Shown: positions 1-12,100 of the stretch, one piece after another | How positions within the stretch are numbered: the stretch's first letter is position 1 | Layout: every line of letters begins with the position of its first letter | Source of the DNA: Marsupella aquatica | Taxonomy: Eukaryota; Marchantiophyta | Assembly (NCBI GenBank): GCA_973895155.1 | Contig: OZ316894.1 | Span: 14,756,001-14,820,000 of the forward strand | Length of the DNA stretch: 64,000 nt | Direction of reading: 5' to 3' | Translations under genes and position numbers: made by a program | Notes under the pieces: generated by a model | What the model saw: the letters and a program-made list of their open reading frames with translations, nothing else | Told to the model about the DNA's origin: nothing | Databases searched by the model: none

Positions 1-23
1 TATCTATTCAAAGAGATTAACTT

Positions 24-40
24 CCCTAAACCCTAAACCC
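24..40. repeat. Interstitial telomere-type repeat
   Basis: Two full CCCTAAA units plus a partial third, the reverse complement of the plant telomere unit TTTAGGG. It is far too short to be a telomere. Such runs also occur in plant promoters (telo-boxes) and at repaired breaks, and nothing nearby decides between these. Confidence 0.6.
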
Positions 41-1444
41 AGCTGCCAACAGTCCTGAGAGTTCCCCTCTAAGTAATATTCTAGGGTGCAAATAGTAGAA
101 TGAATACTGGATCTCTGATCTTTACTTTCTTACCCCCCATCATAGACCCTGAGGCAGCGTTTATACAGTTGTTGAAATACTCCCAATTTACTGTATTGTT
201 ACCCAGCTACTAGCCATTATTACTTGGGCTTGTATTTTGCTTAACATAAGCTGAAGTCCTAATTGTGTTGTTTATTTTAAAACTTGTTAAAACTAAGCTA
301 ATATGCATGCACAAAAGGGTATTTATCCATGTTACTTACACAATGATCCTGGACAGGGCATCACACCAACACCTTAGGTTCTTGGTTCTCTGGTCAACAT
401 GAGTGAATCAACAGTTCCCAATTTATGAGCTCCTATTGGGTCCCACTTCTCAGAAATAGCACATTGCCCATTTTCATTGAGGCCCTGCTAATAACAAATA
501 GAAAGGACTCGACAACATTTGAAACTTCTCTTGTGTAAAGGGGCTTTGGTCAAACCCACTTTGGGAGGATGTTTGTGCAAAACAAGGAGCGCAATTCTTA
601 GCATGAACTTAGTGATTTAGTCGAGAGGTATAATCCCAATACTAGAAAAGACCCACTGCAAATTGTTAGCTTGGATCACAAAAACCGTGCATGATTCATT
701 ATCCATATCTTAGCAGTAAACACAAACACCTGATGTCTTAAGGGGGGCTTTACAAGAATGAGGATGGACCACTTTTCCTTCCTAGGCTGAGATGTCATCC
801 CAACCAGTAATTTAAGATAAATGGTCGTTATGTGCTGGTATGCCTGAACCTAACTGGCAGTTGGTGGGTCCAGATGAATAATGGCAAAATGGTGAATTGT
901 AGACTGTTAACCCCACAAAACAGTCTACAAGTCACCATTGATTGAAGAAATTGTGTAATGCAAGCAAACAGGAACTTTTACTAGCAAGAAGAGTATTGCT
1001 AGTGAGTCAAGGGAGTGCTTCCTATCGCCTTTTAATTATGGCTGACTTTTGAGTTTCTAAGACTTTTGAATATAGCCAAAAGAGGAATCCCCAAATTGGG
1101 TTTACTAAAAAAACAACACAAACCAACTTTTGGCTAGCTAAGGACTAAGTTAGCTAGCAAAGTGGCATATATTTAGGGTTTTTTCTTTTTATGAGGAAAA
1201 AGTACGGCAATGTGAGGAATGTTTTTCATTGAAGTGGTTTAATGAGTATGGCAATGTGAGGAATCCTTATGATTCTATGCGCCTATGCTGTGATTTGCCC
1301 TAAACCCTAGTCCTCTAAGTATGTGTATATAGATTGTTGTCAATGTATACAAGTTCTAACTGTGACGCTATGTATTGTGCTGTGGCCGCACAATGGACAG
1401 TTCACTTGACATTGCAATTGTAGTTGAATGCATTAGATGACGCA

Positions 1445-1498
1445 ATAGGACACTCAACAAAGGTAGAATATATAGGACACTCAACAATGGTAGAATAT
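1445..1498. repeat. 27-bp tandem duplication
   Basis: Two adjacent copies of a 27-bp unit differ at one position (A versus T in the middle). This looks like a local slippage or repair duplication with no coding content. Confidence 0.7.
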
Positions 1499-3404
1499 TC
1501 TACATTTTATAATGACTTTCTTGCATTGTAAGGACCAAAAGTAGTGCTATAAGAACTTCTGACATGAAATGTACCTTTGGTGGCCCAGAGGTCCCCTGGG
1601 GACAGAGTTTTTCAGTGCACTGGGACTGGATTTTTCTTTGGAGGTTTCTCTAAATTTTAATCTATTTGTTTGCACTCTAGAAGTATCCCATTGATCTCTT
1701 CCCCACACAAGACCTTCCATTCATACACAGGCCTGGAAGCTCATATATGAAATTGTACATTTGTGTTGGTCCTGGAAATGTCACACTTTCTGTTTTTAAA
1801 GCCTCATTTATATACCAGGATGAACAAAGGCATCAAACTGGGAGACATGGTCCCAAATGCTCTATTAGGGCATCTCAAACCTTGAAGTTCACTGTAAAAC
1901 TTGGGCTAAAACTACCACTTTTGGTCGCCAGGCAGAAGTTTGCAGGTTATTTTGTGTCCATTGTTTTTTTTGGGGTGGAGGGAGTTTGTTTGTGACCGCA
2001 AACGGAAGGCACAAAGGATAGATTTGGGTGGGTGGTGTGAAGCATTGGGTGGTGCGACCATTTTTCTATATCATTCTTGGATTTCCAGGAACATGTGAAG
2101 GAAATAATTATTACAGTACAGGCCACGCTCACCTCTCTTCCCACCCCCCAAATGTAGGGCGATGATGATCGTGAAGGTAGGCCGTCAGCAAAAAGACAGT
2201 ATTTTTTAGGACTATGCTGACGCAAAAGGTTTGCACGATAATCTCTCAAGTCTCAAAGTAACAAAGACACGTCTCGCGTCCGGCCTAGCACCTAGGTAGC
2301 CTCCTCCGCCTTGTCATTATCTTCCCCTCGCGTCATGTCAGGAGATTCTATGTCTACCCGGCATCAGGTTTACCACATTGCTTGCTACCACAGTCCATTG
2401 CCTAGGGATCTACCAGTCGAGACCGGCATCGTCTCGATACGATACACAGTACAGTACAATAATCAATTCGTCACGGACGAGTGGTATTCCATGTTCTCAC
2501 TTCGTTGATGGAAGATGCGTACAGAGTACTGTAATCAGTCCGTGTAAAGCACCAAGGTTGTCGTGTTCTGTCTCGGGAGCTGAATCTGATGACGACAGAA
2601 TCAGGCCAGGCACGGACTGCCCTCGTTGCGACAAGCGAGGGTGACGCGATAACCTTATCACCGGCCTCGGGTACACCTCCCTCAGGGTACTAACTTATCC
2701 TTTATTTGGAACAGCTAGGCTCCACTCCCATGGCCGTTTGTCTTACCTTTTGGGCTGCCAGTCCTGCCAGTGCTGACGTCGAGAAGATTCCGCCTGCCAA
2801 ATTTATGCATTTACCGGTATCTATCTGCTCTCGACAGTATTTTAGGCCAAACGATCATGAAAATGGACGCTATCCTGTATTCCTGTACGCATTATGCATC
2901 CTTCATTTGGTCAGTCCAACACAGTTTTGTCGGACATACGACAGGCTTGCACAGCAATTCGATGGACGGGAAACGTACAAGGAAGATAAAAAGGCGGCGA
3001 CGGCAGAGAAGGCGCAAGAGGCGGAGAGCCACTTGCTTTGACTTTGTTGATGCGCCAATTCCGCGGAAGGGCACTGTTGTATTTAGTGGTATATATTTTG
3101 TCTTCTCGGTTACTTGCCGTTAGTCTCAGTAATTGTAAATCAAAATATAATATATATATTGTATAGAACATATATACCATGGTAAATATTGTTATTTTCT
3201 TTAAATTTAAATTAATGAGTCCATACTTTATGAATTTAGTAATTATAAAACGGGGCTTATTATTTTAATATACTTTTTACATCCCATATAAGGTAATGAG
3301 TGCATATGTCCAATAGATATAGTTCAAGGGTTTCTCTCCTGCCCACTTTAAATCATAACACTTAGCCAAAGCCATACAAACCTTAGCTACACTGTCCACC
3401 TTAA

Positions 3405-5620
3405 ATAGTAGATAGTGTGATTATATCCATCAAACATCCAAAACGTTTTTGGGAGAGAATGCAATCAGGCAAGACTACTCCCCCCTTGGATCACCAGGAC
3501 CTGGTAACCTATGTCACATCCTTGTATTTCTTTCCAGATGCTAGTGGCATGCCTTTGCCCCTTGGGGACACCATTCAGTTTACAGAGAGGGAGGTGAAGG
3601 TGCATCTTTCCCACATGCAACATGGGAAAGCTAAAGATCTGTTGGGCCTGAACTTGGAGCTTCTTTTGTGGGGAGGACCCTCTTTACTAACAAACTTGGT
3701 GCATGAGCTGAATCAAGCAATGGCTTTAGGTTTACCTAAAGCTTGGATGACCAGAAGAGTGGTGCCTATCTTCAAGGCAGGCAACAAGGACGATGTGCAC
3801 AACTACAGAACCATCATGGTAGGCAATACTTTTGCTAAAGTTTTGGGAGGACTACTTGAAGCCAGATTAAGCTCTTGGTTGGAGAGTGAGATGAAAAGGG
3901 CACCTTCACAAGCAGGTTTTAGGAGAGAATTCAGCACTATGGATCACATTCTCTGCTTGAGGGTGTTGTGTGAAAAGGCCAAATCTCCACATAAACCATT
4001 ATTTTGCTTGTTTGTGGACTTCTCCAAGGCCTTTGACAAAGTTTCCCGATCCAAGCTTTGGGATAGGATGGTGGAGTTGGAAGTGCCTGAAGAGCTCAGG
4101 TTGGCTGTTTCTAAATTGTACCAAGAAGTGCGCATCAAACTTTCAAAGGAAACCTCTGAAGAAATCTGGAGCACTCTTGGGGTGATCCAAGGTTGTCCTC
4201 TCTCACCAACTCTCTTTGGCATCTTCATTGATCAGCTACACAACATTTTGGAGGAGCATGGTGGAGTGGGCACTCAATTGGGTAGGTTTGTCCTCCAACT
4301 TCTTATATTTGCAGATGATGTGGTCCTACTTGCTCATGCTCAAGAAGCTTTGCAAAGACATCTCAATGCCTTGGAGGAGTTTTGTCAAGCAACAGGGATG
4401 GTAGTCAACCTCAAGAAGACCAAGTGTTTGGGCATTGGCACACGACAAAATCCAGAGCTCTACTTCCAAGGGAATCTGGTGGAATTTGTGAGGACCTACA
4501 AATACCTTGGGGTGGAGTTCTCTCAAAACTTGAGTTGGGCCTCATGTGTAAAATCTAGGGCTGCCAATGGGTACAGAGCTTTTTATGCATTCATGAACAA
4601 ATGCAAAAGAGCTGGTCTACACACTTGGAGGTTAAGGAAACATCTCTTTGGAGCTTTGGTGAAACCAGTCATTCTTTATGGAGCACCAATTTGGGGAGCA
4701 GGTGTGTCTAAATCTGGGTGGCAACAGATTGAGGGGCTGCAAAAGCTATTTCTTGAGATGGAGCTTGGGATCAAGTCACAAACCCCATATGCACTTACAC
4801 TTGCAGAGGCAGGCTTGTTTCCTTTGGAGGTGGAGGCACTCTTCCACACACTCAAATACATCATGCGTGTAAGAGAGTTGGAGGAAAACAGATTTCCTTT
4901 TCATGCCTTGCGCTCATCTTCAGCTAAAGGGTGGTATGCAGATGTGTGCAGGTGGGCCCATGCTTGGGATTTTCCTGAACATGAATGGCCAACACACCCA
5001 ACCAAGCTAAGAGCAAAACTTGAGCAAAAGGCTTTGCACAAACTTTGGCATGAACCTAGCCCACGGCAGCAATACTACATGAGAGATGTGAACCCCATGA
5101 AGAAATATCGAGAACAAGAATACTTATCTAGCACTATCTCAGTACAACTTAGACAACTTATTGCTCAGTATAGACTAAGCTCACACCACCTTGAAGTAGA
5201 ACAAGGGAGATGGAAGGATATTGACAGGAAAAAGAGGGTTTGTCAACTATGTGATAGCTCTAGTATAGAGAATGAATATCATGTATTCATTGCTTGCAAG
5301 TTTTATGAGGGGGTTAGGATGGCATCTCAAATCTTGGTGAAAGATTTGTATGCATTGTTTGGTCTGCCCCCTCAACAACTTGGAAGATATATCTTTGCGG
5401 TGGATAGGGAAAGGAGAATAGGTTTGGAAAATCTTTCAGGGCTCTCTAGGTCCATAGGGCTCTCTAGGTCCATAGTTTCTTTGAGGACATAGTTGTCCTC
5501 TTCTGAGCAATCTCTTTTGGTTGCTCTTTTCTTTGATTGCATTGTACTTTACTTTTTGTGGCAGCTCCTTTGACTTTCATGGTCCCGGAGCTTATAATAC
5601 ATTACCATTACCATTACCAT
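3405..5620 (+). mobile_element. 5'-truncated LINE (non-LTR retrotransposon)
   Basis: The element consists of the reverse transcriptase and C-terminal part of a LINE ORF2, then a roughly 110-bp 3' untranslated region ending in an ATTACC simple-repeat tail at 5601-5620. The upstream endonuclease domain of LINE ORF2 is missing: the frame opens only at 3405, directly after a stop, and upstream sequence is AT-rich and non-coding. 5' truncation is typical of LINE insertion by target-primed reverse transcription. I could not define a target duplication. Related 3' fragments of the same family lie at 16785-17372 and 20378-20490. Confidence 0.85.
3417..5492 (+). CDS. LINE reverse transcriptase (partial ORF2)
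   Basis: An open frame of about 690 codons with no internal stop. There is no ATG at its 5' end (position 3417 is GTG; the first ATG is codon 15), so it is the 3' portion of a longer protein. Reverse transcriptase motifs appear in order: FVDFSKAFD at residues about 199-207 with the first catalytic aspartate, QGCPLSP at 258-264, and FADD at 298-301 with the paired catalytic aspartates. Near residues 607-630 a CxxC followed by H and C resembles the zinc-binding tail of plant LINE RTs. The protein would copy the element's RNA at a nicked chromosomal site. The open frame makes this the youngest coding element in the window, although without an endonuclease it should not move by itself. Confidence 0.85.
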   Translation: MIISIKHPKRFWERMQSGKTTPPLDHQDLVTYVTSLYFFPDASGMPLPLGDTIQFTEREVKVHLSHMQHGKAKDLLGLNLELLLWGGPSLLTNLVHELNQAMALGLPKAWMTRRVVPIFKAGNKDDVHNYRTIMVGNTFAKVLGGLLEARLSSWLESEMKRAPSQAGFRREFSTMDHILCLRVLCEKAKSPHKPLFCLFVDFSKAFDKVSRSKLWDRMVELEVPEELRLAVSKLYQEVRIKLSKETSEEIWSTLGVIQGCPLSPTLFGIFIDQLHNILEEHGGVGTQLGRFVLQLLIFADDVVLLAHAQEALQRHLNALEEFCQATGMVVNLKKTKCLGIGTRQNPELYFQGNLVEFVRTYKYLGVEFSQNLSWASCVKSRAANGYRAFYAFMNKCKRAGLHTWRLRKHLFGALVKPVILYGAPIWGAGVSKSGWQQIEGLQKLFLEMELGIKSQTPYALTLAEAGLFPLEVEALFHTLKYIMRVRELEENRFPFHALRSSSAKGWYADVCRWAHAWDFPEHEWPTHPTKLRAKLEQKALHKLWHEPSPRQQYYMRDVNPMKKYREQEYLSSTISVQLRQLIAQYRLSSHHLEVEQGRWKDIDRKKRVCQLCDSSSIENEYHVFIACKFYEGVRMASQILVKDLYALFGLPPQQLGRYIFAVDRERRIGLENLSGLSRSIGLSRSIVSLRT

Positions 5621-5697
5621 ATAATTAATGTGACACACTAAATTGTGTGAACCATTTCTTCTAACCCAAATAAAACTAATTAAGTATGTTAAGTCAC

Positions 5698-5833
5698 ACA
5701 CTTTACTTGGTAAAGAGAGTCCACTGGAGTCTCAGTTTTATGCCTCTATTTTCAGTGTGCAGTCACCTACACTTTACTTTGTATTGAGAGTCTGCTAGAG
5801 TCTGAATTGTATGCCTCTATTCTCAGTGTGCAA
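5698..5833. repeat. 71-bp tandem duplication
   Basis: Two copies of an approximately 70-bp unit beginning ACACTTTACTT start at 5698 and 5769. They share TGCCTCTATT and CAGTGTGCA near their ends and have diverged by several substitutions. The pair directly precedes the small MITE at 5844. Confidence 0.7.
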
Positions 5834-5843
5834 TATTCAAGGC

Positions 5844-5993
5844 GAACACCGCAATTAGTGAGACCAAAAGTGTGACTTAATGTGACCTGTAATTAGAGTG
5901 ACACCTGAAATATTTTCAGTCACTCTTTTTTACATGAGATATAAAATTCAAAGGGCTATGGAATTAGTGTGACTAACATTAATTGCGGCGAAC
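5844..5993. mobile_element. Short MITE, family M1 (150 bp)
   Basis: The left end GAACACCGCAATTAGTG and the reverse complement of the right end, GTTCGCCGCAATTAATG, match at most positions, giving imperfect terminal inverted repeats of about 17 bp. The interior is non-coding and carries repeated ATTAGTG/GTGAC motifs. A larger element at 19118-19500 has a similar internal terminus (CCGTAATTAGTG), so the two belong to one family. No clear target duplication was found, so the superfamily is open. Confidence 0.55.
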
Positions 5994-8200
5994 AGAGTTG
6001 GTGCTGAAAAACTGTGCTCTCTTAGTCACTATCTAAATATTAATCAGCTCAAAATTGAAGCTACATCTTTTTTGTGGCAAAATATTAATTTCTAAGAAAC
6101 AAACCACCTGAAAACTTGATTTGAGTGAGTACCAATCGAGTGGGGAGCAAGTGGGGAGCTCAGTGTAAATGGCGCTTCACACTTACAAATGCAGTATGTC
6201 AAATGTGCAACTGAAATGTGTCAACAATTGAACATTTAGGGCTGCGCCTTCAAGGGAAAGGAGAGGGGGCCTAGACAGAGAAAACTTTGTGTCAATGGGG
6301 AGCCTTGCAGTTCCTCTCCTAACAAAAACAAGCAACAAGCAAAAACGAATCAAAAGCAAAATTTATAACATCAATTTAAACAAGGCCTGATGTATGTGCA
6401 GCCAACCTGTGTAAACATTTGAACATTTTTCTTTGAGAAAAATGTGATTGAGGTTGGCAACTTTGGGGGATAGAAGATGGGCATAGGCAGAGAGAAGACA
6501 AGACAGGTGGAGCTTGCAGCCCAAATTGTAGCTCCAAGTGCCTGAAATGTGAGCTCAGAGTTACTTACAATATCACCTAGCTGTGTTTCTACAAAGCAAA
6601 CTGACCCCTGTAGCTTAGATCTATATAAACTAGCCTGCCACAGGTTCACAGGCCTCTAAGGGCAGCTAGTCTGTGCTGCTGTGGGAAATTGACATGAGTC
6701 CTAATATCAGTTGGGGGTGATCGCATCTCAGACTACTGATTCCTTTGGGTTTCTCAGATTCCTTCTGTTCAACTCTCACTTCCTCAATGCCTCATGTTTG
6801 GATAGCTTGGGGAGTACTCTTGGCTGCGTGCTCTTTGGTTCCCCTATCACCAGTCCCTTCAGTGGAGCAGACCGTTGCAGCCCTTTGGCCTCTCCATCCC
6901 CAGCCTGGGTTTGTTTACTAGAGTTTTGTGCTAGAGCCTAAGTTTCCCTCTCCCATGAGGGTTTTGCTTTGGTTTTCCTTCATCTACCATGACTTTCAGC
7001 AGGTGGGATCTGTGGGATGAGGTTTGACCAATTGCAGGATAATGTTTTCTTCATAAAAAGTCAACGCCTGGTTTCTCTCATAACTTGTAAGTTCCAGCTC
7101 TGTGCTCATGTTGTGGGGTTGTATTTCTCCAGCCTTTGCTTGGCTCTTGGGAGGCTAGACAGCTTTTAGCCATAGCCAAGGAAACGGGGTGTGTTGGTCT
7201 CTAGCGACTGGGGAGACTTTGGATAGGATGGTTAGTCAATGTGCCCCCAATTGTGTCACATTTGGGGTGGCCATCCCAGTGATTGTGAGAAAGTGGTGCA
7301 TGGCCTCGCGGATATCCACCCAGGTTGTGCAGCCATTCAGGTTGGCATTTAACATTGTTTCCTACCGAGTCATGTTTGATTGCATCTCTCATCCTGTTTG
7401 TGCACTCTTTTGGTTAGACCCCAGTCCTCTGTTATACTCTGTCTCAACCCCGGGTCTTACACAACCATTTTGTTTGAAACTGACACTTGGAAGGGGGCTC
7501 CTCTTGGTGGGGCATTGTTAATTTGCCATGGTTCATTCATGTGCAACCAAGCCTTACATACTACTTTTCTGGGTAAGTTGCATGTTTCTGCCTATTGCTG
7601 ACAATAACCACATCTTGGCTCCAGCACCAGTTTTGGGAGATGCGTAGAATTATTCAGTTTGTTGACCTGCTTGCCATTGTGGGTTTGTCATTGTCAATAC
7701 AGCCCAGTAGGAAGTGTGGGGTAGGGTCTTCTGATCATTCCTTGAATCTCTTACTTCCCTTTGGGTATATTGAGAGCATCAGGGTCTTGGGGGGCTCATT
7801 TTGGAGGGTCGGCCTTTGCATGGGATTCTTTGCAGGGAGCATTATCCCAAGATGTTTTGCATTTTCCAGATAATGGCTTTAGCGGATTTCCAGATTGCCT
7901 TCAGGACTCGCTTCAGGATACTAGTTGAGTGTTTCATCCGCCACCCATCATAACTCCTCCAAACCGTCCCCCCATGTCCTCTGTTTTTGTCATTGCTATC
8001 TTCCCATTGATATGACTCATTGTTGCCACTTACTTGGAAAAACATGGTTGAGAGACTCCGTGATCATGTAACAACTAAGTACCCAAAGCGGCGAGTCCAA
8101 AAATGTGTGACAAAGATGAATTTCAGGGGTGATATCCAAAACTTCATCTCCTGTTACCTAAGTCAGTTGATGTGAATACCAACAGGACACAAGATTCGTA
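5994..8200. other. Intergenic DNA, no recognised gene
   Basis: Short ORFs occur on both strands (for example around 6711-6941 and 7189-7873), but none matches a family I recognise and none has a continuous frame with conserved motifs. The stretch 6650-7950 is somewhat GC-richer than its surroundings and could be an old, unrecognisable transposon. Confidence 0.5.
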
Positions 8201-8215
8201 CGTAGCTTCACAACT

Positions 8216-9065
8216 TTGCTTAGGGAAAGTTACAAGAGAAGCACCACGAGTTTAAGACACTCTCTTACACCTTCAACAAATTTATACCACTATAAACCAA
8301 AGGCTTTGATGGTACCAAGTCCAAAGGCGCCATTAATAAACGCAAATAGTCTGAAGGGTCAAGATCTGGGATTGAGCCACAGGTCCAAGCTGGGGATAAA
8401 GCATTGCCAAAAGTCAAAGAATTCTCAAAAGGGACCTACATCTGTACAAGGTCAGAACAAGATGCACTCATAGAGAAGCATGCAACAAGCGGGGGGCTCA
8501 TGTTTTAAGTGCCCCGTGCAGGGCAAAGCCAAGTGGAGATGTAGTGCTAAAGAGCATGAAGGTATGTATCACCATAACCAACCCTTTGTTAGTTGATAAT
8601 GTTCCCAAATGGCAAAGTTCTATCCGGGGAGAGACATGCATTGTCACCGGAGAAGGTACCTATTTAACACTAACTAACATGGATGATCTTGACAAGTTGA
8701 TATTTGTGAATGTAGCTTCTAACAGCAAGTGTTGCGCTGGTTGATATAAGGGGCCACCTGCTTTGTAAGTGGGCAGGCGTGAGGGAAAGTGACCAAGCAT
8801 CTTGAGGTAGATGTAGACAAGCTGTTACAACCATTAGTGTGCAATTTAATCTGCCAAAGACACTAAAGGGGTGGTGTTGAGAGTGGTACATAGACTTTGT
8901 GTAGAAGTCATTGGCGATAAGAAAACTGATGTTAGTGAAAAAATATTCTATGTCTTAGAAGGTCTAGCCGTACACTTCATATATTTTGTCAATATTAGGC
9001 TATCTCAGGTAGCACAACATTGTTACCTTGAAACCAAGAGAGGAAATGCTCAATTTTCCAAATAA
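8216..9065 (+). pseudogene. Possible decayed retroelement fragment
   Basis: Scattered short plus-strand frames look coding in composition and are broken by stops and frame changes. Around 8500 a frame contains a Cys-x2-Cys pair with a later Cys that loosely resembles a gag zinc knuckle. Around 8870-9000 a hydrophobic stretch with FYVLEGLAV resembles the flap-to-C-terminal part of retropepsin-like proteases. Neither match is strong and no catalytic DSG/DTG triad is visible. It may equally be non-coding. Confidence 0.2.
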
Positions 9066-10570
9066 GGGTGGTGAGCTCATCGTTGTCATTAGAGCTTCAA
9101 TTCAAAGCTCTAGAAACCTTCAGGAAGAAGAAGTTAGGGCATTTTCTTTGTTATTTTACAATTGGTTCCTTTCCTCTGTTTGGTCTAGAATACCACTTAT
9201 TTAAACCCAGAGCACAAATCAATTTAAACAGGTCTGCTGAGAGGAGGTCTTTCGCAGGTACCACTACTTAATTCATTTTTATCAATGATACTCTCTCTAT
9301 GGTGTTTTTTCTATTCATGGTGGGGTGCCATGGGTCAAAGACAGTTGCTAGTATGACTGCCTTACTTGTAGGAGGACTAGTCCATATATGAGTAGGTTAA
9401 TTTCCATCTTTTGGAACCATCACAAATTTGTGAATGGTGTGTTCACGCTCTCACTTGTCCTGCCCTGTGGGCCCCATGTAGGATCCCAACACTGCATTGT
9501 TTACATTTTAGGAGGTTTAAACTCACAGTCTTTGGAATTTTTTACCCTGGACTTGTCACAAAGTATGGACAGATGACGGTGTAATGAGACCAGACGCATG
9601 AAGGAAATAGTAACTAAACACATCACAAATGTTGTGACTATTATTGGCACTTGTTGATTCCACATGGCTGCTGGACATCAGTTTGAATAGAGTTTTCAAC
9701 TCTATATCTAAACACCCTAGTACATGCATCAGAAAAAGGATGTGACAAGTCAATTGAATGTTTGTTTCATGACTGTGCTCTGGTTAACACTCTACTGCTA
9801 AACAAATCTAATGGTGTCAGTCTATAGAATCTATAACCTAAAACAAAATTGGTTGTTCTAAGGGCACTTAAAGATATTGGACACACTCTTTGAAAAGGAG
9901 GCCTGACTCAGGCACACACAAGATGCAATAAGTTCAGAACTTGAATTAATCCGTGGACCCCCATGTTCATCCAAGGAATGTGTGTGATAAAGTGAAATCA
10001 ATTTTCTGTAAGCCGGTAACCGATGGTTTTGAGTCTCCCAATCTTGGTGTGTGCTCGTACCAAAACGAACGCTCAAAAAGATAGAGGAGATCAATCTGGT
10101 TGAGATGATCTCTTTGGTTCATCAAACCAAAGGTTGAATGTGTAGGAATTTTTTGAACAAGTTTTTGCTCAAATATTGGAGAAATAGTGTTTCTATCATT
10201 CCTGATTAATTGTCTGTGAGTTACATTGAGAATTACCGCCACAAGACAGACTGGAGAACATCACTCAATTGTTGGCGAAAGGGTGCTTGTCATTTTGGTG
10301 GGAAGAACGCACAAAACGGACCAGCCATCACTTCACATACAGGTTTTGTAGTTTTTTTAATTTAAGAAAGCTATTGTGTGAGGGGGAGACCAACGATTGT
10401 TTCTTTGACACAAAGGCTACATTTGGCGTTAGCTTGTGTTCAGAGTGAGCTTCGTTGAAGCCTGGAGGGACGCAAACAATTCACGTCAGGAAGCCAGCGT
10501 TGCGGAAAGCAATGACAACGTAATCAAAGAAATCAATTTGCAGTGACTAAGTTTGTGACGGTGACGGGAT
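9066..10570. other. Intergenic DNA
   Basis: No ORF with recognisable motifs and no clear repeat boundary was seen. The base composition is AT-rich, like the rest of the left arm. Confidence 0.5.
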
Positions 10571-10589
10571 TGTGATGTCTCTTAATAGA

Positions 10590-11295
10590 GAAAGGGTTTC
10601 CAATGAGCCTCGGATTGACAATTTTTGTCAAGTTCCAAATGAGTTTTTGAATAGCTTTGTCTTTCCAATGAGTGTGACAATAAGAAATTTTGATCATGAG
10701 TTCATTAATTCTTTTAGCTTTTCAACATTGAGTCCGGCATTGACAAAATCATGTTAGATTTTGTCACGGTACTAACAAGATCATGAGGTTTTCAATCTCT
10801 CTAGTTTTCTAATGTGTGACAGTGGAAGTATTCGTCAAGAATTAAAGAGATCATGAGTATGCGACTTTCTCTAGCTTTCCAATGAACTTAACATTGATAG
10901 ATTTTGTCAAGTACTAAGGAGATGATGAGTTTCTAATTTTTCTCTAGCTTAGTTTCCAATGAATGTGACTTTGAGAGATTTAAAAATAATTTTAAAATAC
11001 AAGCATTTTGATGTAAAACACTGATATATCATTGACAAACATTAGAACATTGGTAACTTTATTTTACTAAATGACATCTCTTCCTTTCTATTATGTTTTG
11101 TAACGTTCAATATTTACGGCATGGCGCCCCAAAAATTATGTTTCTTTGCCACAAACATGAATGTGCCCTTTTGTTACTGTCATAATTAAGATATTTCCTG
11201 TTTGTGACTGGTTGTGCTGATGTGGCACAACCTCGTGACAGGGAATTTGCAAGGGACTTCTCATGGGGGTATGTAAACAGGCACAAATCACTTAT
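10590..11295 (+). repeat. Repeat family R1, copy 1
   Basis: From 10590 to about 10975 a degenerate unit of roughly 70-90 bp recurs. It contains TTTCCAATGAG, a TTGACA/TTTTGTCAAGTACTAA core and GATCATGAG. From about 11100 to 11290 follows a non-repeated tail with ACGGCATGGCGCCCC, GCCACAAACATGAATG, GTGCTGATGTGGC and CTTCTCATGGGGGT. The same arrangement occurs in reverse orientation at 23058-24210, and the tail alone in reverse at about 17565-17745. It is therefore a dispersed repeat with an internal minisatellite. I find no coding capacity or terminal inverted repeats, so the class is unknown. Confidence 0.6.
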
Positions 11296-11884
11296 TTTGG
11301 AAAATAGACCCAAACCTGAATCACAACAGTCTTCCATGAGCTTTCTTTGAAATGACTTTGAAATGCTGCAGGTTATAGATCTTGTGACGTGAGAGGAGAT
11401 TTTATGTTGGAACCAAGCTGCAAGGGATATACAATCTCATCAGTTATCAATTGTTGATATCAGTAACTTATCAGTCTTTTTGCCCTCAGTCGTTATGAAT
11501 CTCAGCTAAGTAGCTAAGGTCAGGCCTTGCACTTTCATGCATCTCAGTTAGGCAGCTGCAATTGGTTAAATCTTGATAGGCATAGGGACCCCCAAAATAT
11601 GGGGAAATTTTGAAAATAAAAATTTGGTGAAATCCTGCCTCTGTACGGTACAGATGTGACCCATTTCAGCAGGCCTCGTCAAGATAGGGTGTTAAAGGAA
11701 AACAATCTTGGTGTGGGCTCACCAGGGTGAAGTTAGGCCAAGGTGTGACTAGCATTGAATCTATTACCAAGCTGCCACCCAGGCTAAGTCACCAGCAGGT
11801 TGATGAGGTAATGATGATGTTGCTATGTAGCTTTCTATTATATTGTTGAAGGCTTATCGGTCATGTATTGATGGGGTGTCATGG

Positions 11885-12100
11885 GGGCCTGACCTCCGTG
11901 TTAGGAAAAAGTAAACAGGAAAAGTCATAACAAGAAAAATCAAGGAAGATAACAGGAGTTTTTGCGCTCACAACAAAAAATATATTTCATTTTCAAGAGC
12001 CAAAAATATAATTTCTATTATATTCATGATCCAGGCTATCGCTTTTTGTCTTAAAAAAAACCCTACTTTGTCATAATGGGATAAATTTACTAGCGTCGGG
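11885..12100 (+). repeat. Left terminal inverted repeat of the M2 element
   Basis: Starts GGGCCTGACCTCCGTG, includes GTAAACAGGAAAAGTCATAAC and ends at TTTACTAGCG with the palindromic CTAGCGTCGGGCGCTAG at about 12090-12110. The inner part (CGCTAGCCAAAATACNAT) is repeated in direct orientation about 180 bp further in, near 12285. Confidence 0.65.

Larger units (their letters stand above)
1..3404. other. Intergenic DNA, no supported gene
   Basis: No open frame here resembles a known family and none has convincing splice structure. A CCCTAAA-type run lies at 24-40 and a shorter one near 1298-1309. A 27-bp sequence beginning ATAGGACACT is repeated head to tail at 1445-1471 and 1472-1498 with one mismatch. 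Base composition rises in GC between about 2240 and 3120, where several short overlapping ORFs occur on both strands, then drops to very AT-rich sequence at 3130-3260. The GC-rich stretch could be a decayed gene or promoter, but I see no motif that identifies it. Confidence 0.6.
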
